From NCBI RefSeq assembly GCF_037975245.1, contig NC_092576.1:2227501-2291500 (forward strand): DNA of 64,000 bases, in the 5' to 3' direction. The translations under genes and the position numbers were made by a program. Of this stretch, positions 1-11,193 are shown piece by piece. How positions within the stretch are numbered: the first letter of the stretch is position 1; every line of letters starts with the position of its first letter. Source of the stretch: Apostichopus japonicus (lineage: Eukaryota > Echinodermata > Holothuroidea > Aspidochirotida > Stichopodidae). The notes beneath the pieces were generated by a model, which searched no databases, had not been told where the DNA came from, and saw only the letters and a program-made list of their open reading frames with translations.

Positions 1-499
1 GGTATGTTGGAAGTTCATCAAATTAATGTATAGCAGACAAGAACTCATAAAAACAGTTCCGATTTAGTGAACTAGCATCAGTTGAAATACCGTAGATAAT
101 GAAAAAAGGCCTTCAGTGACATGAAAGTTGGTTAAAAGGAACAGAAGGGTAAACATCCTTCACGACAACCATCTAACTTGCAACTAGAATGAGAAATTAT
201 CACAATCAGTAACCCTAATAATAGAACCAGTTTATCATTGCTAAGTAAACCTACGGTACTTTACAACATATTCCTATAGTCAATACACTTAAAGTATTCA
301 GCAATCAATCTCTCTGTCCTTATAGTTCATTGATATTGAAGTACTGATGGTACTCCAGGCTGGACTACACAAAAGTAATGTCACATTAACACTGTGTGGA
401 CTCTTCAACCTTAGAATTGCACCAAATCCCTCCCTTGCTCCATTCCAACTCTTCCTGATAAATATCACTAGTACATCAATTAAGAGCCCTTTACTGTAC

Positions 500-573
500 C
501 TTTGACATTCCTTGCTTTCAGATTTGCCAGAGAGGAAGATGTAATAGTAGGTGGCAGCAGACAGTATTCAAAT
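500..573 (-). CDS. NLR gene A, LRR-like module exon type c (second module)
   Basis: A 74-bp exon read on the minus strand, with acceptor CTGCAG before 573 and donor GTACAG after 500. It enters in phase 2, so the GT left by exon 5008-4803 plus its first A makes Val. It encodes about 24 residues beginning FEYCLLPPTI and ending LKARNVK, then leaves in phase 1. It matches the 77-bp exon 8010-7934 in the previous module (FYAGKLPASI...) and the 74-bp exon 58043-57970 in copy B. The next exon of gene A would lie left of the window; in copy B the phase-compatible follower starts FWNPYGYDE. Confidence rests on phase and three-way paralogy. Confidence 0.75.
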
Positions 574-3527
574 CTGCAGAAGGAAGATATTCGTTGTAGT
601 TATAATTGTGACGTCACATAAAATTCAAGCACTGTCCATCCAGTGTTGGGACTTACGTCGTTAATTATCGACTACCAGTTGCCACTTATACAACATACGG
701 TATATCGGTGAAAGGATAAAGATTAGCAATATGACCATCTAAAATAAAAGCTGAAGGTATGATACCTGTTGTTGAAATGCGATCATTTACCTTTAACATT
801 TATTTCGGTCTGAATAACCTCATTGTATGGCTGACCATTGTACTGACAATACTCCCAAAGTTTATGCAATGAATTATAGACTGAATGGATGTTAACCGTT
901 AACCACTGGAAATGATGTGTATCTAATCGACATTCAAAAAACTTCACTACACAACGATACCCTTATCCAGTGGTGCAACCATGTTATGCACTGCCCCATG
1001 GAAGGGGGAAGAAGAAATATTACGCTGTTCGTCCAGGTGAGGCTTCATAGCTGGCGCGGTGGCCCACGCTTTTGAGAAATGTTGGTATAATGGATGGTGT
1101 TTGCAAAAGGTTATATAGCTTGCAACTTTTTGGAATGATGTCGAGGAAATTTTACTGTTAAGGTTATACCGCACACACATGTTTGATATTTATATAATGT
1201 ACACTAGGGTGCTTTGTAAACGTCTGTCTATCATTATTTAATTTGGGGACTAACCCTCCCCCCCCCCCCCCACCTTTCCCCTAAAAGGATTCGTGTTTGT
1301 GAATCTACTAATATAATTAAGCAATAGGGTGCAATGTCTCTTATCTTCGAATGCAACAGGGAATGGTTGGATAGTTGGATGCCAAGCGTATATGAAAGAG
1401 AAAAGAATACTAAGGATAACAGCAGAACATGCTACTATATAATGCATCTCAATGTTAATCAACTTACATTAAGTAAAAACATATCATGAAAAAACAAAGA
1501 AATGAATTCTAACATCCTTTTTTTTCTCTGCAAGGTGGAACATAATACCCCCCCCCCCCACTCCCATCCTGCCCTCTTACATGTACTTATCATGACACAT
1601 TTTATCCACAGTGGAATCTTATGTAAATTTCCAATCATAACTTGCACTATAGTGCCTGCAAAAGCAAATCTCGAATATTGCCTCTATCGGGATCAATGTA
1701 GAAATGTTTTTCTTCTTTATACTCAGTTTTATATTTCCGTCCACAATTTTTCCCGTTATAAATGTCAATTCCCCATAACATCAATTTTCAATATTTTTGA
1801 GGAAATTCAAAGGTTGACGTAAACACCCTCACCCCACAGTATAATAATTTTGTTTTATCCCAAAGCAAATGAAGTTTCGATCGCCTCACCATTATCTATA
1901 AAAAAATAAAAAAATGGTTTCTCAATTTCTCCTACCATCAACCTCACCCGTTACTGTGAACAATCCTCTTTAAGAGCATACAATACAATATAACCTGTAC
2001 ATTGATATGTCTTACTGCTATAAGGAAACGTCGTTTGAATTTGCCTTGTAACTACAACGAATATCAAAACGTTATAACAGGGATCTGCGTTTTTAACAAC
2101 TTGTTCTGCAGGCATATACACCAATATGCTGCATTAACCTGCCATTGAAAATGAGTTACCTAAGGAAGTGATAAATCCTTAACTTTAGCTAAAACTATTA
2201 CTTGTATGTAGTTATAGCACTCATCCCCCACCCTCACCCATATTTCACAATATAATTTAGCACAAATATCCTTACCAAAATAAGCTCTGAATACTTTATA
2301 ATGTTGTTTTTTTTTCTTTGTCTACTTTCTTCAAGTACAATTATCGTACTTACTTACTTTAACACCAATAATTGATTATTTATTTTTCGTTTGAACGTCT
2401 TATTAGAAATTTTACCTTGGGCAATGCGCTGTACATTTGACTTCCTATATAACATTGTACTTATTTTTTCCCAGTAAAAAAGTGCAAATCATTGAAAATA
2501 TTTATTTAAGGGCCTACCAACAATTCAAAACCAGACAGGTGTCTAGACGTATCCAGGTACTTGTTTGTTTCAAGATTCCAGGGGTTATATAAAGGTCACG
2601 CGCGCGCGTTTTATTTATTGAATACAACTTCTTTTCATTGGGACGCGCGCCGCTTTAGTGAACACAACTTCTTTTCATTCTATTGTTCAAGTATTTGATT
2701 GACAGGTGATGAACAAAAGAAATGTTAAACTATTGAAAGTGTCAGTAATAGGAAAGGTTAGTGTACATCTTTAGGAAGAAAATGGCGCAGTAATTGCAAT
2801 GGACTTTTAGCATTGAAAAAATGTGTTCTGTCTGAGTAGAAAAGAGTAGAAATAGTTAATTGTACAGATATATATATATATATATATATATATGTATTGA
2901 GCCTAAGGAAATATACAGGTGTTTGAGGCGTTGGGCGTGGATATGAAATACCGTATGGGACATATTAAACAAGATATGAGAAGTGACATTTGAGGGGTGC
3001 GGGAGGGAATGTTAGAGAGGGTATATATATAGTTGCGTAGTCTATGCATTGGTTCAGGGCGTGATTTGCAGTTGGTAGGCACAGCAGAAGGGTCTGCTAG
3101 CAGTGCGGAGGTGGGCTTGGTGGTGCGGCCGATATATAGTTGTTGCAGCATTGTAAGGGAAGTTCACATGGGAACATTTGAATGATTAGAGGAATAGTAT
3201 TCAAAAGGACACAGGGTGAGGGAGGGGAACCTGGTGAAGGATATTTACTATGATATACATTGTTTAAGGCATGCACATTGTAGGCAGATCTCATTCTCTT
3301 ATTAACAACAATATATTTATTGACTCAGCTACTTAACTAATTGCGGTAAATAATTAATTTCACTGTTGATGCTGAAGTTTGTAAACTAAACATTAGGCTA
3401 CTAAAACCCCCAATAACAAACAAGTTTCTAACATTTCTAGGGTGATGCTTATATTTTGTCTGTGTTTATATATTTTGTGTTTGGTGTTTTCTAAATTTGT
3501 TTTACCTACTGTTTAATTTCAATTAGT
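574..3527. other. Intron of gene A, non-coding
   Basis: About 4.2 kb separates exons 5008-4803 and 573-500; this is its left part. I see no supported coding exon. It contains poly-C runs (about 1257-1271 and 1549-1559), an (AT)n tract near 2868-2894, a CG-rich patch with a duplicated short segment (2598-2680) and several AT-rich stretches. Most of it is conserved in copy B, so it is old duplicated intron rather than a recent insertion. Short open frames here are in poly-C or low-complexity sequence. Confidence 0.7.
2585..2594 (+). promoter_or_regulatory. Possible TATA-like element conserved in both copies
   Basis: TTATATAAAG followed by GGTCACGCGCG is retained at 2585 and again at 59791. Downstream, the phrase ACAACTTCTTTTCATT occurs twice in copy A (about 2625 and 2665) but once in copy B, so copy A has a local duplication. 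A TATA box is only one reading; no transcript or downstream gene on the plus strand is visible. Confidence 0.2.
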
Positions 3528-4045
3528 TATTTATGTATTTATTTATGTATTTATTTATGTATTTATTTATGTATTTATTTATGTATTGATTGATTGATCG
3601 ATCGATCCATCCATCCATCCATCCATCCATCCATCCATCCATCCATCCATCCATCCATCCATCCATCCATCCATCCATCCATCCATCCATCCATCCATCC
3701 ATCCATCCATCCATCCATCCATCCATCCATCCATCCATCCATCCATCCATCCATCCATCCATCCATCCATCCATCCATCCATCCATCCATCCATCCATCC
3801 ATCCATCCATCCATCCATCCATCCATCCATCCATCCATCCATCCATCCATCCATCCATCCATCCATCCATCCATCCATCCATCCATCCATCCATCCATCC
3901 ATCCATCCATCCATCCATCCATCCATCCATCTATCCATCCATCCATCCATCCATCCATCCATCCATTCATTCATTCATTCATTTATTTATTTATTTATCT
4001 ATTTATCTATTTATTTATCTATTTATTTATCTATTTATTTATTTT
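3528..4045. repeat. Compound microsatellite (ATCC)n with flanking ATTT/ATCT arrays
   Basis: A TTTATGTA-type array (about 3528-3588), a GATT/GATC bridge, then an almost pure ATCC tract of about 360 bp (about 3604-3965) with a single interruption near 3932, then ATTC, ATTT and ATCT repeats to about 4045. All frames read as repeated four-residue peptides, so the long open frames here are not genes. The corresponding place in copy B (about 60955) has only a few bases, so the array arose or expanded after the duplication. Confidence 0.97.
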
Positions 4046-4802
4046 CGTTGATCAATTTATTTACTAAATTTTCTATATAAGAAGTTTGACCACTTAACTT
4101 TTCTTAATGAAGATTTTTTTCTTGAATGTTTTATTTTGAAACTTTGAGAATAATGTTTATTTTTCTGTGTTTATTTTTTTTCTAGTGTTTATTAAGTTTA
4201 TTTTACCGACTGTTTTATTTAAGTTAGTTGGTAAACGATTTATTTATTTACTCAATTTCTATATCAATAAGTTTGACAATTTCATATCTATTAATAATTA
4301 TTTTTCTTTACTTTCGTTACAATAAGTATCATAATGCTTTACTTCGCATACAGAAAATATTTAAAAAACCAAGAGTATTTGTATTTCTGTTGTCAATTTC
4401 TCTCTTTGATTCCTTATTCAATTTTATTAAGAATTATTATAAACCAGGGAAACAAATCTATTCTCCTCTCACGCTTCAAATACATTAATCATTCTTACTG
4501 CAATACAAGTTTATATTTTAATTTTATTTTGTAAATATGTTTTTCTGTCTCGTTTTGTCTCTATTTTACTCTCCTTTTAATATTATTCCTTACCTGATGA
4601 CTGGTTTTTCATTGAAAGTCGATTTCTTAATCCAATTTCTCCTTCATTTGTTTTACTTCTACAATTCTCTAAACCTATCAATAAAACCCCCAGTCATTAC
4701 TAAATATAACTATATTAATAATTCCTTTCTTATTTTCATCATTAATAATTAGTTATGTTATTAATTTTTAATATTATTTACACATTTATTATTTATACTT
4801 AC
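4046..4802. other. Very AT-rich intron sequence
   Basis: Intron of gene A between the microsatellite and exon 5008-4803. T-rich sequence with short open frames that look like chance; conserved with indels at 61000-61773 in copy B. Nothing else is supported. Confidence 0.6.
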
Positions 4803-5008
4803 ACCAGTTGCTTGAATCTTTGAGAGTGTTGTAGATAGTTTAATATTCCATTAACTTCATGTTTATTTATTTCTCTCCCTTCCTCTGTCTGTATGTACAT
4901 CATCTCTATTGATGTTATGATTGGTAGAGAGAGACCAGAGTAGAGAGTAATATCATCTTCATCAACCTTGTTAAAGGAACGGATTAGACTCACCTGGAAT
5001 ATAGGAAT
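4803..5008 (-). CDS. NLR gene A, LRR-like module exon type b (second module)
   Basis: A 206-bp minus-strand exon: acceptor CTTTCCTTCAG before 5008, donor GTAAGT after 4803. It enters in phase 0 with IPIFQVSLIRSFNKVDEDDI, continues through LYSGLSLPIITSIEMM and INKHEVNGILNYLQ, and ends RFKQL plus two bases (phase 2). The LPxITSIE and GILNYLxxSxRFKxL segments have the spaced leucines of an LRR-like repeat, as in C-terminal parts of invertebrate NLR proteins. Paralogues: 9551-9349 in the same gene (203 bp, LPTLSTLEKLSV...) and 61979-61774 in copy B (206 bp). An ATG-based start inside this exon would be artificial, because the open frame runs into the splice acceptor. Confidence 0.85.
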
Positions 5009-5984
5009 CTGAAGGAAAGTAAATAATAAATAAAATATTAATAATTATATCATAATATCATAAATATCGTTTAATAGTCTACAATAATGTTTATGAGTTG
5101 ACTATTTTTATTATAACTAATGAAGTACTAATGGTCCTGGGTTTAGAGGGGGTTAAAGTGGGGCCAGTTTAATATTCAAATTGGTGTAAAGGGGGTGTGT
5201 TTGGTTAAAGTGCACAGTTACACTAATATATTACTTTACTGTAAAGAGACACAGTGTTGTAAGATTATTGAACAAAGGGGGAACATGATGGTGTACAATG
5301 GTTCAGGGAAAGGGTGAAGGTGGGGGGGGGGGGGGGAGGTTACATATTCTGTTAGTGGTATGGGTAGTTTCACGTTCAGTTGTTCATAATTCTAGTATAG
5401 GATAAGAATAAACTGATATAGAATTATAAATGCAGGATTAACACTGACTAGAAGAAAAGTAAATAATAAATATCATTAATAGACTACTAAACAATAAATA
5501 AAGACACGTTTTGTTTTAGTGAGGGTCAGATGTGGTCATTTGTTTCCAAGATTAGCGGATGGAGGGAAGTGAAGGATGTTACAGGTGTACATTGCTGTAC
5601 TTTAGCTAATCTCATTGTGGGTAAAACATGGGCGTTAAATTGTGTATTGTGGGTTGCAATATTTGTTTCCGTTTATTTGGGGCCAGTTTGGAGCTAATCT
5701 ACGGGACCTATAGAGTGATAGATACATTTAGGGGATGGGGGCGGTGTGAGGGAGGGGTGGGCGGGGTGTAGTAGTTGAGTATCTTAGAGCTTTAGTGGGA
5801 ACCAGGTAAAATGTTGTCATATTTTTTATAAATTTATAAATAAACAAACAAAAAATAAAATCGAAAAAAGGTTAGTGATTAGTCACACTATCATATCACC
5901 GATAGTTGGGGAGAATAATGAATCAAATCATTAATTGTTATGTGTTATGTTCTACTTCACCGTATCCCTTCAATGTATCCTTAC
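5009..5984. other. Intron between type b and type a exons of gene A
   Basis: No coding signal. It contains a poly-G run (about 5322-5336) and G-rich patches near 5735-5770. It is conserved at 61980-63395 in copy B except for the copy-B-specific block at 62797-63233. Confidence 0.65.
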
Positions 5985-6104
5985 GTCATGCCTGGATGCT
6001 TTCTTCAGAAGTTCTATGGTTGACCTCTGTGATTCCTGACTGCTTTCGTTATTGATGACGACAGCATTTGAACACAGCTCTGTAATAGTCTGGATGTCTT
6101 CGGC
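5985..6104 (-). CDS. NLR gene A, module exon type a (second module)
   Basis: Minus-strand exon encoding AEDIQTITELCSNAVVINNE followed by a segment ending STIELLKKASRHD, then donor GTAAGG in phase 0, which fits the phase-0 start of exon 5008-4803. It is a clear paralogue of the last 40 residues of the NACHT exon (IVDTVKELC...RSTIQLMQIASSHE) and of 63515-63396 in copy B. The 5' end is uncertain. Acceptor TTTCATAG gives a 120-bp phase-0 exon, but the upstream exon 8010-7934 ends in phase 1, which would need the weaker site CCGAAG (start 6097, 113 bp) or an unseen intervening exon. Confidence 0.75.
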
Positions 6105-7418
6105 CTATGAAATGAAATGTTCAAAATTACGCAATGTTTAATTTGTCTTTTTCTACTCTAGATACTGACACATTCTGGTTGAAGTCCTATAAATTATATT
6201 TATATTTCATATTTAGAGTTGTACTTGTCTGTCTCCACTCTATCCTCTCATCTCGTACATAGCTTAGACTTCTGTTTGCTCTCCTCTTCCTTAAACTGTG
6301 ATTCATAAAATGTATTATTTCATATTTATTCAACTGTTTCTACGTAATATCATCATTTAGTGAAACTGTCAATTACCGTGAGGATATTCTAAGCAGCTTA
6401 TGCGATCAAGTGATACCAACCGGCCCCTCCCCCTCCCACCTTCAGTCCATTCATATTCCTACCAGACTATTACCCAGAGAGAACAGTAGCTATTGTTATA
6501 ACTTCTCAATTTATTTCATTCTTGAAAATGTTTGCAAGTAAGCTGCACACACTGTGTCAGACTCGTATCATCACCCGCTCCAATGGGGTATTGTATTGTA
6601 CACGGATAGTTACACTAGCAGTTAAATAGGCTATATTAATTACATAACCGGTCCATGTTGATCCTTACAAACGTTTACCATCTTATCACCAACCTGTTTC
6701 CATTTACCAAGCTGTAGATTAAGTAGACATGTCTCTTCCGGCCAAAGAACTTCAGAGAAAGGAAATTAAAGCAACGTTAAAAAATGACTACTTGTGCTTA
6801 CCTACAATAGCTAAATAAAACTACCTGGCTGAAATACCAAAATAATTTAAGTTTTTGATGACAGGATCTCTCTCTCTGTTCTGATCTCTTTCTGGTTTAT
6901 TAATTTTCCAAACAAACAGAATTTAAACCTATGGATGGGTTTATTGACTTCTTCAGTGAATTAGGATAGTTTGCAATTTTGACAGTAATGTGTTTGTTAC
7001 GTCACTTTGGTGTTATTAGTGATTATACTGTGAATGATCTTTACTAAGAGTATTTCCTTGAAGACGACCCTCTCACACCCCCCCCCCCCCCCCCCAACAC
7101 ACACACACACTCATACACACTGTGCCTTATCCTCTTTTCTTACACTTATAGCGGTAAAGTGTAAATTGAATTAAAAATAAAGAAAAGTAGAAAACATTGT
7201 ATACACTTAAATAGTCAAATTTTGTAAACATGTTTTTGTTGATCGTTTCCTCATTATACTATTGGTAATGCTTCCACCTACATAAATATACAGATGAAAA
7301 ATCAGGTTTCACTTCAAAAAAATAATAAAAGTTCATAAAAGAAACGACAAAGGATTGGCACACTATAAACCATATCATGTACCCATACACAATACAATAG
7401 AGTATGGTATGTACAGTA
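6105..7418. other. Intron of gene A, left part
   Basis: Non-coding. The duplication with copy B continues to at least 6660. It holds a long poly-C run (about 7077-7095) followed by a CA tract. No coding exon is supported. Confidence 0.6.
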
Positions 7419-7551
7419 TCTCGTCCGTTTTAACACTCGTCCGCGTCCAAATTGACCAAACTCGTCCAAAACTCGTCCACTTCGTCCACAACTCGTCCGC
7501 TCAAAACCCCCCTATTTTACAGCTTAACCGGCACAGACAAACTCGTCCGCT
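7419..7551. repeat. Irregular cluster of CTCGTCC words
   Basis: CTCGTCC occurs about six times with irregular 10-50 bp spacing, together with the variants TTCGTCC and GCGTCC. The spacing is not that of a simple tandem repeat. It resembles the word-rich ends of some DNA transposons, such as the TTTCGCCCAAC element at 26726-28035, but I find no matching inverted end nearby. Confidence 0.5.
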
Positions 7552-7933
7552 AAGCTGGTAACAAAAACATTATTGGTCCTACGCTTACGCGTGCTATATA
7601 ATATATATATAATACACGCGTGCTATATAATATGTATGAATTAATGTATGAAGGGTTTATGCACAACCACTATCTAGCGGACAATGCAAGACTTACACGG
7701 CTGTGCTGAAACACAAAATATGCAAATGTTATAATTCACTTATTCCAATGACTTTCTGCGAACAACTTCCCTCCGCCCGCCCCCCCCCAACAGCCGCAAC
7801 TTCCCCCCACCCACCCACCCACCCCCGCCCGTTCTAACACACATGAACAAAACTCAACACACACTCAAATAGTTAGCTCCTTTTCACGCTCATTTGAAGA
7901 AAAAAAATCCCATTCTGAGCTGCCGTTAGATAC

Positions 7934-8010
7934 CTTTAATATTCCTTGATTTTGCTGTTTCCGGTATCGTCTTAGGACTGATGGATGCTGGCAGCTTACC
8001 AGCATAAAAC
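7934..8010 (-). CDS. NLR gene A, module exon type c (first module)
   Basis: A 77-bp minus-strand exon with acceptor TTTTGCAG before 8010 and donor GTATCT after 7934. Its first G completes Trp with the TG left by exon 9551-9349. It encodes FYAGKLPASISPKTI and then a segment ending AKSRNIK, leaving in phase 1. Exon 573-500 (FEYCLLPPTI...ARNVK) is its counterpart one module downstream. The length difference of 3 bp keeps the frame. Confidence 0.7.
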
Positions 8011-9348
8011 CTGCAAAACAAGAAAATAATGAAGTTATTATTTTGACTCCTCTCGCTTATATAAAAAGAACGTCTGGAAACTTATTGATCATTGTTTCTT
8101 TTAGGTTACTTAGTCTTTTCTGGATAATGTTGAACAACACGTATCCATCTCAGTGTTTATTTGAAATGATTCTTTATCTAAATTATCTAACATACAGTTT
8201 ACACATTGTATACATAATGATATAACGACAAAACGATATTATTTCTGTAAGAAAACTGTAGCCTGCATGTAACAGTGACGGTTGAGCATATTTAAAAAAA
8301 TACCTCTGTTGAATTTGTTGCTCTTCTCTCTGTTCCCTATGTTAAATGTGGTACATTGAAGTGATCTCCCTGTTCCAATATATTCATGGTCATAATAATG
8401 GTATTCATATGATAACACATCCATTTATATCCACAAACTTAAATATATACATGTGTTATACCTAACTCGTGACAGGTACGAGGCTCGGTTATAATACACT
8501 ACCCGTATTAAAGGGGTCTTTCACAGAACTGTTTCATCTAAGATTTAAACTGTACACATTTTACCGTAAAACTGTCGCGACTGTCATTTTTGGAAGATGA
8601 AGTATTTTAATTACTATTGTTATGTTAATATCATCTGCCAACTTTCATCGAAACATATCTACAAGTTTCTGTCAATTTTTATGGGTATCATTTTCGATAA
8701 TGGAACTACATCAACCTTGATGCGATCACTAATGAATTGTTATCACTGACTCTAAATACTTTCATTCAAGCAAGAGCAGGTCAGCTTAAGTCGACTCAAA
8801 TTAGAAGTAGTATAAGGGTCTTAATAATAAATTTATCTTCAATTTTATAAAATTTAACTAAATTATTATTCATTCGTTAGATTTGTTACAACGACGATAC
8901 ATATAGCGGCCTTTCATCGTTGATGATATTTTTGTGCTGTGTCATGAGTAAAACTAAACTGATTTTGTAATTCGTAATTATTTTCGACATTATATCATGG
9001 AATGTATACCTTTTAATGGGACTGAAATTTAGGAAGAATCTTATAAGAAAAGGATTTAGCCGTTGTAGACAATGATTCTGTCGACTGTTTTAAATGTGTT
9101 CTGTCAAATTGCCATTTTTTCCTATAGTTCTGTACTAAAACTTTACAACTATGATTAACAGATAGTTCGTGATCTACGTGGTGTTTACGTAAAGGCTTAA
9201 GCCTACATAAGTATCTTAATGTAAATTATTCTAGACGTAGCCTATGCTTACATACATATCATAATGTTAATTGTTCTAGACGAAGGCCTAGACTTAATTT
9301 AATTTATTGCTATAATTTTCATTCTTCATAATATATGTTTCTACTTAC
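8011..9348. other. Intron of gene A
   Basis: AT-rich, non-coding; the short open frames at about 8043-8225 (plus) and 8239-8424 (minus) have no recognisable features. No repeat structure stands out. Confidence 0.6.
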
Positions 9349-9551
9349 CAAAGCTCTTTGAATCTCTTAGACTGTACTCCATAGTTCAATAGTCCAATAA
9401 CGTCTTCCTCGGTAAGTTCTGCTCTGGCTGCATTTACTGATAACTTCTCCAGTGTTGAGAGGGTTGGTAAACAAAGACCAGATTGGAGCACGATATCACC
9501 TTTATCTACATTACTGAAGGACCACTTGAGCCATAGATCAGATATTGGTAT
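9349..9551 (-). CDS. NLR gene A, LRR-like module exon type b (first module)
   Basis: A 203-bp minus-strand exon, acceptor TATCTGCAG-type before 9551 and donor GTAAGTAG after 9349. It enters in phase 0, matching the phase-0 end of the NACHT exon, with IPISDLWLKWSFSNVDKGDI. It continues LPTLSTLEKLSV, then ELTEEDVIGLLNYG and ends KRFKEL plus TG (phase 2). The leucine spacing is LRR-like. It aligns along its whole length with 5008-4803, three bases shorter. No stop interrupts the frame, and this exon is missed by ATG-based reading because it has no usable ATG. Confidence 0.8.
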
Positions 9552-11193
9552 CTGCAGTGAGAGAAATATCAGGATTATTATGATCGCTCAATTTAACTTT
9601 CAACCCCTTCGTTTTTATATTATATTTAATAGCTTCACTTACAGTGTAACGTACAATTGGTGTCTATAATGTAAATCCTACCATTTATTCTGTTCCGAAT
9701 ATCTTTGTATTCAAAAAAATATATATATTTTGCACAAGTTATCCCTGCACACTATCATAATAAAGCAATAAAGTTGCAATATTAACTGTTAAGAGCAAAA
9801 TGTAGTACTGACCTATAAAGACAACAATGCGCAATAAATAGAGCATCACTAGGCTATGTTCGAGTGTTATTACTCTATGTCACCAGTTACATAGTTATGT
9901 AGGCCTAATATTAAAACGTAATTGGATAAACCTGAACCTAGGCTATAGATAAGAAATCAATATGTGACTGGAACCATTTGGTTGCTTTTTACATGCAAAA
10001 TTTATCTTGCAAAATTTATCAAGAAAAAAAATCAATTGCAAAATACATCCATGTGACGCTTTTGCTGTATGCCATAAATTCTCCAGCCATATAAATAGAC
10101 TTATGGGAAAATGTACTAATTATCACCTTACTTTGAGAAGCATTTCCAGGTGTTATACATTCATCTTTCATTTAACCACTGGTGTATCAGAATATGCTCC
10201 AAACAACCCGAACTACAGTTTTACAAATCACAGCTGTATGTTTAGATTAAAGCACAACTTGACCAGTTTATCATTGTCCTGTACATAAGTGTAGACAAAG
10301 GCCTAATATAACAGCATCTGCCATGTATGTTAGTACAAGTACTAGGCCTAGGCTAGTAGCCCATTAAATATTATTATGTACTAGGCTACTCTCAGACTCG
10401 ATTTAGCTTTAAGATTCAATTAAAGATGAATCGATATGGTTTTTAAATTACTACTCGCAAGTTTACATATATACTCTAGTACTAGGCTAGTACTAGTAGT
10501 ATTGTAGGCCGACCTGCTCAACAAAGCTGTTTAATTAAGCCATATTTAGGCTAGTGCATGTTACTTTCTCCTTCACCAGAGTGAAATTGTAGAACAAGGC
10601 GGTGCAGTCAAAAGCAGCCGACGCTCACCCACAATTCTCACGTTAACAGCCCGCCACAATAGAATCTCCCGAAAATACATCACACGTGTACACTCTGCCT
10701 ATATGTCTAGCTTAGTGTATAGTAACGAGTTGGTCTTCACTGCACTGTTGTTATTTTTGTAAAAAATTTCTAACTTAGGCTTTTGTTTTTTATGCAAACA
10801 ATAACATTTGTGCAGAATTTTAATGATTAACTTATGATGAAGCCACATAACTTGGTAGGGTATATTATATAGTTTCAAAGCCTGCTAAACAAAACGTACA
10901 CTAGGCTAGTATTAAGTAACGTTGCTAAATTGTGTCATCTCTCACCGAAGTGTGTTCGTGTGAATCACTAATTAAACGCGCGACTTTATGTAGCCTAGAT
11001 TATTAAAATCATATTTCTATCAATCATAACCCCAAGTTAATTGATGAGTAGCATAGATAAGGTCAAGACTGTTTAAACTTCTAATGATGTTCAAATATTC
11101 CATGAAAAATCAGTGAGGACTAATGCGACTTTCGAACTAGGCCTAAACAAGGCTAGCCTAGCTAGAGAGAAACGGGCTGCATCTTAATTCTTA
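9552..11193. other. Intron of gene A, rich in AGGCCTA / CTAGGCTA words
   Basis: Non-coding part of the long intron (9552-22223). From about 9180 to 11160 the words AGGCCTA, CTAGGC and TAGGCTA recur many times, singly and in short palindromes such as CTAGGCCTAGG near 10344. No supported exon. Confidence 0.55.

Larger units (their letters stand above)
1..6660. repeat. Segmental duplication, copy A
   Basis: Sequence from the window start to about 6660 is found again, same orientation and order, from about 57570 to the window end. Matching landmarks include the exons at 500/57970, 4803/61774 and 5985/63396, a TATA-like site (2585/59791) and many unique intron words. The copies differ by many substitutions and small indels. 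Copy A alone holds the 518-bp microsatellite at 3528-4045; copy B alone holds about 440 bp at 62797-63233. Both ends of the duplication lie outside the window for at least one copy, so its full length is unknown. It carries the 3' exons of a minus-strand NLR gene. Confidence 0.9.

Noticed and set aside
3523-4067. Several long open frames (131-157 codons) on both strands
   Set aside because: They translate the ATCC/ATTT microsatellite into four-residue repeats; not genes.
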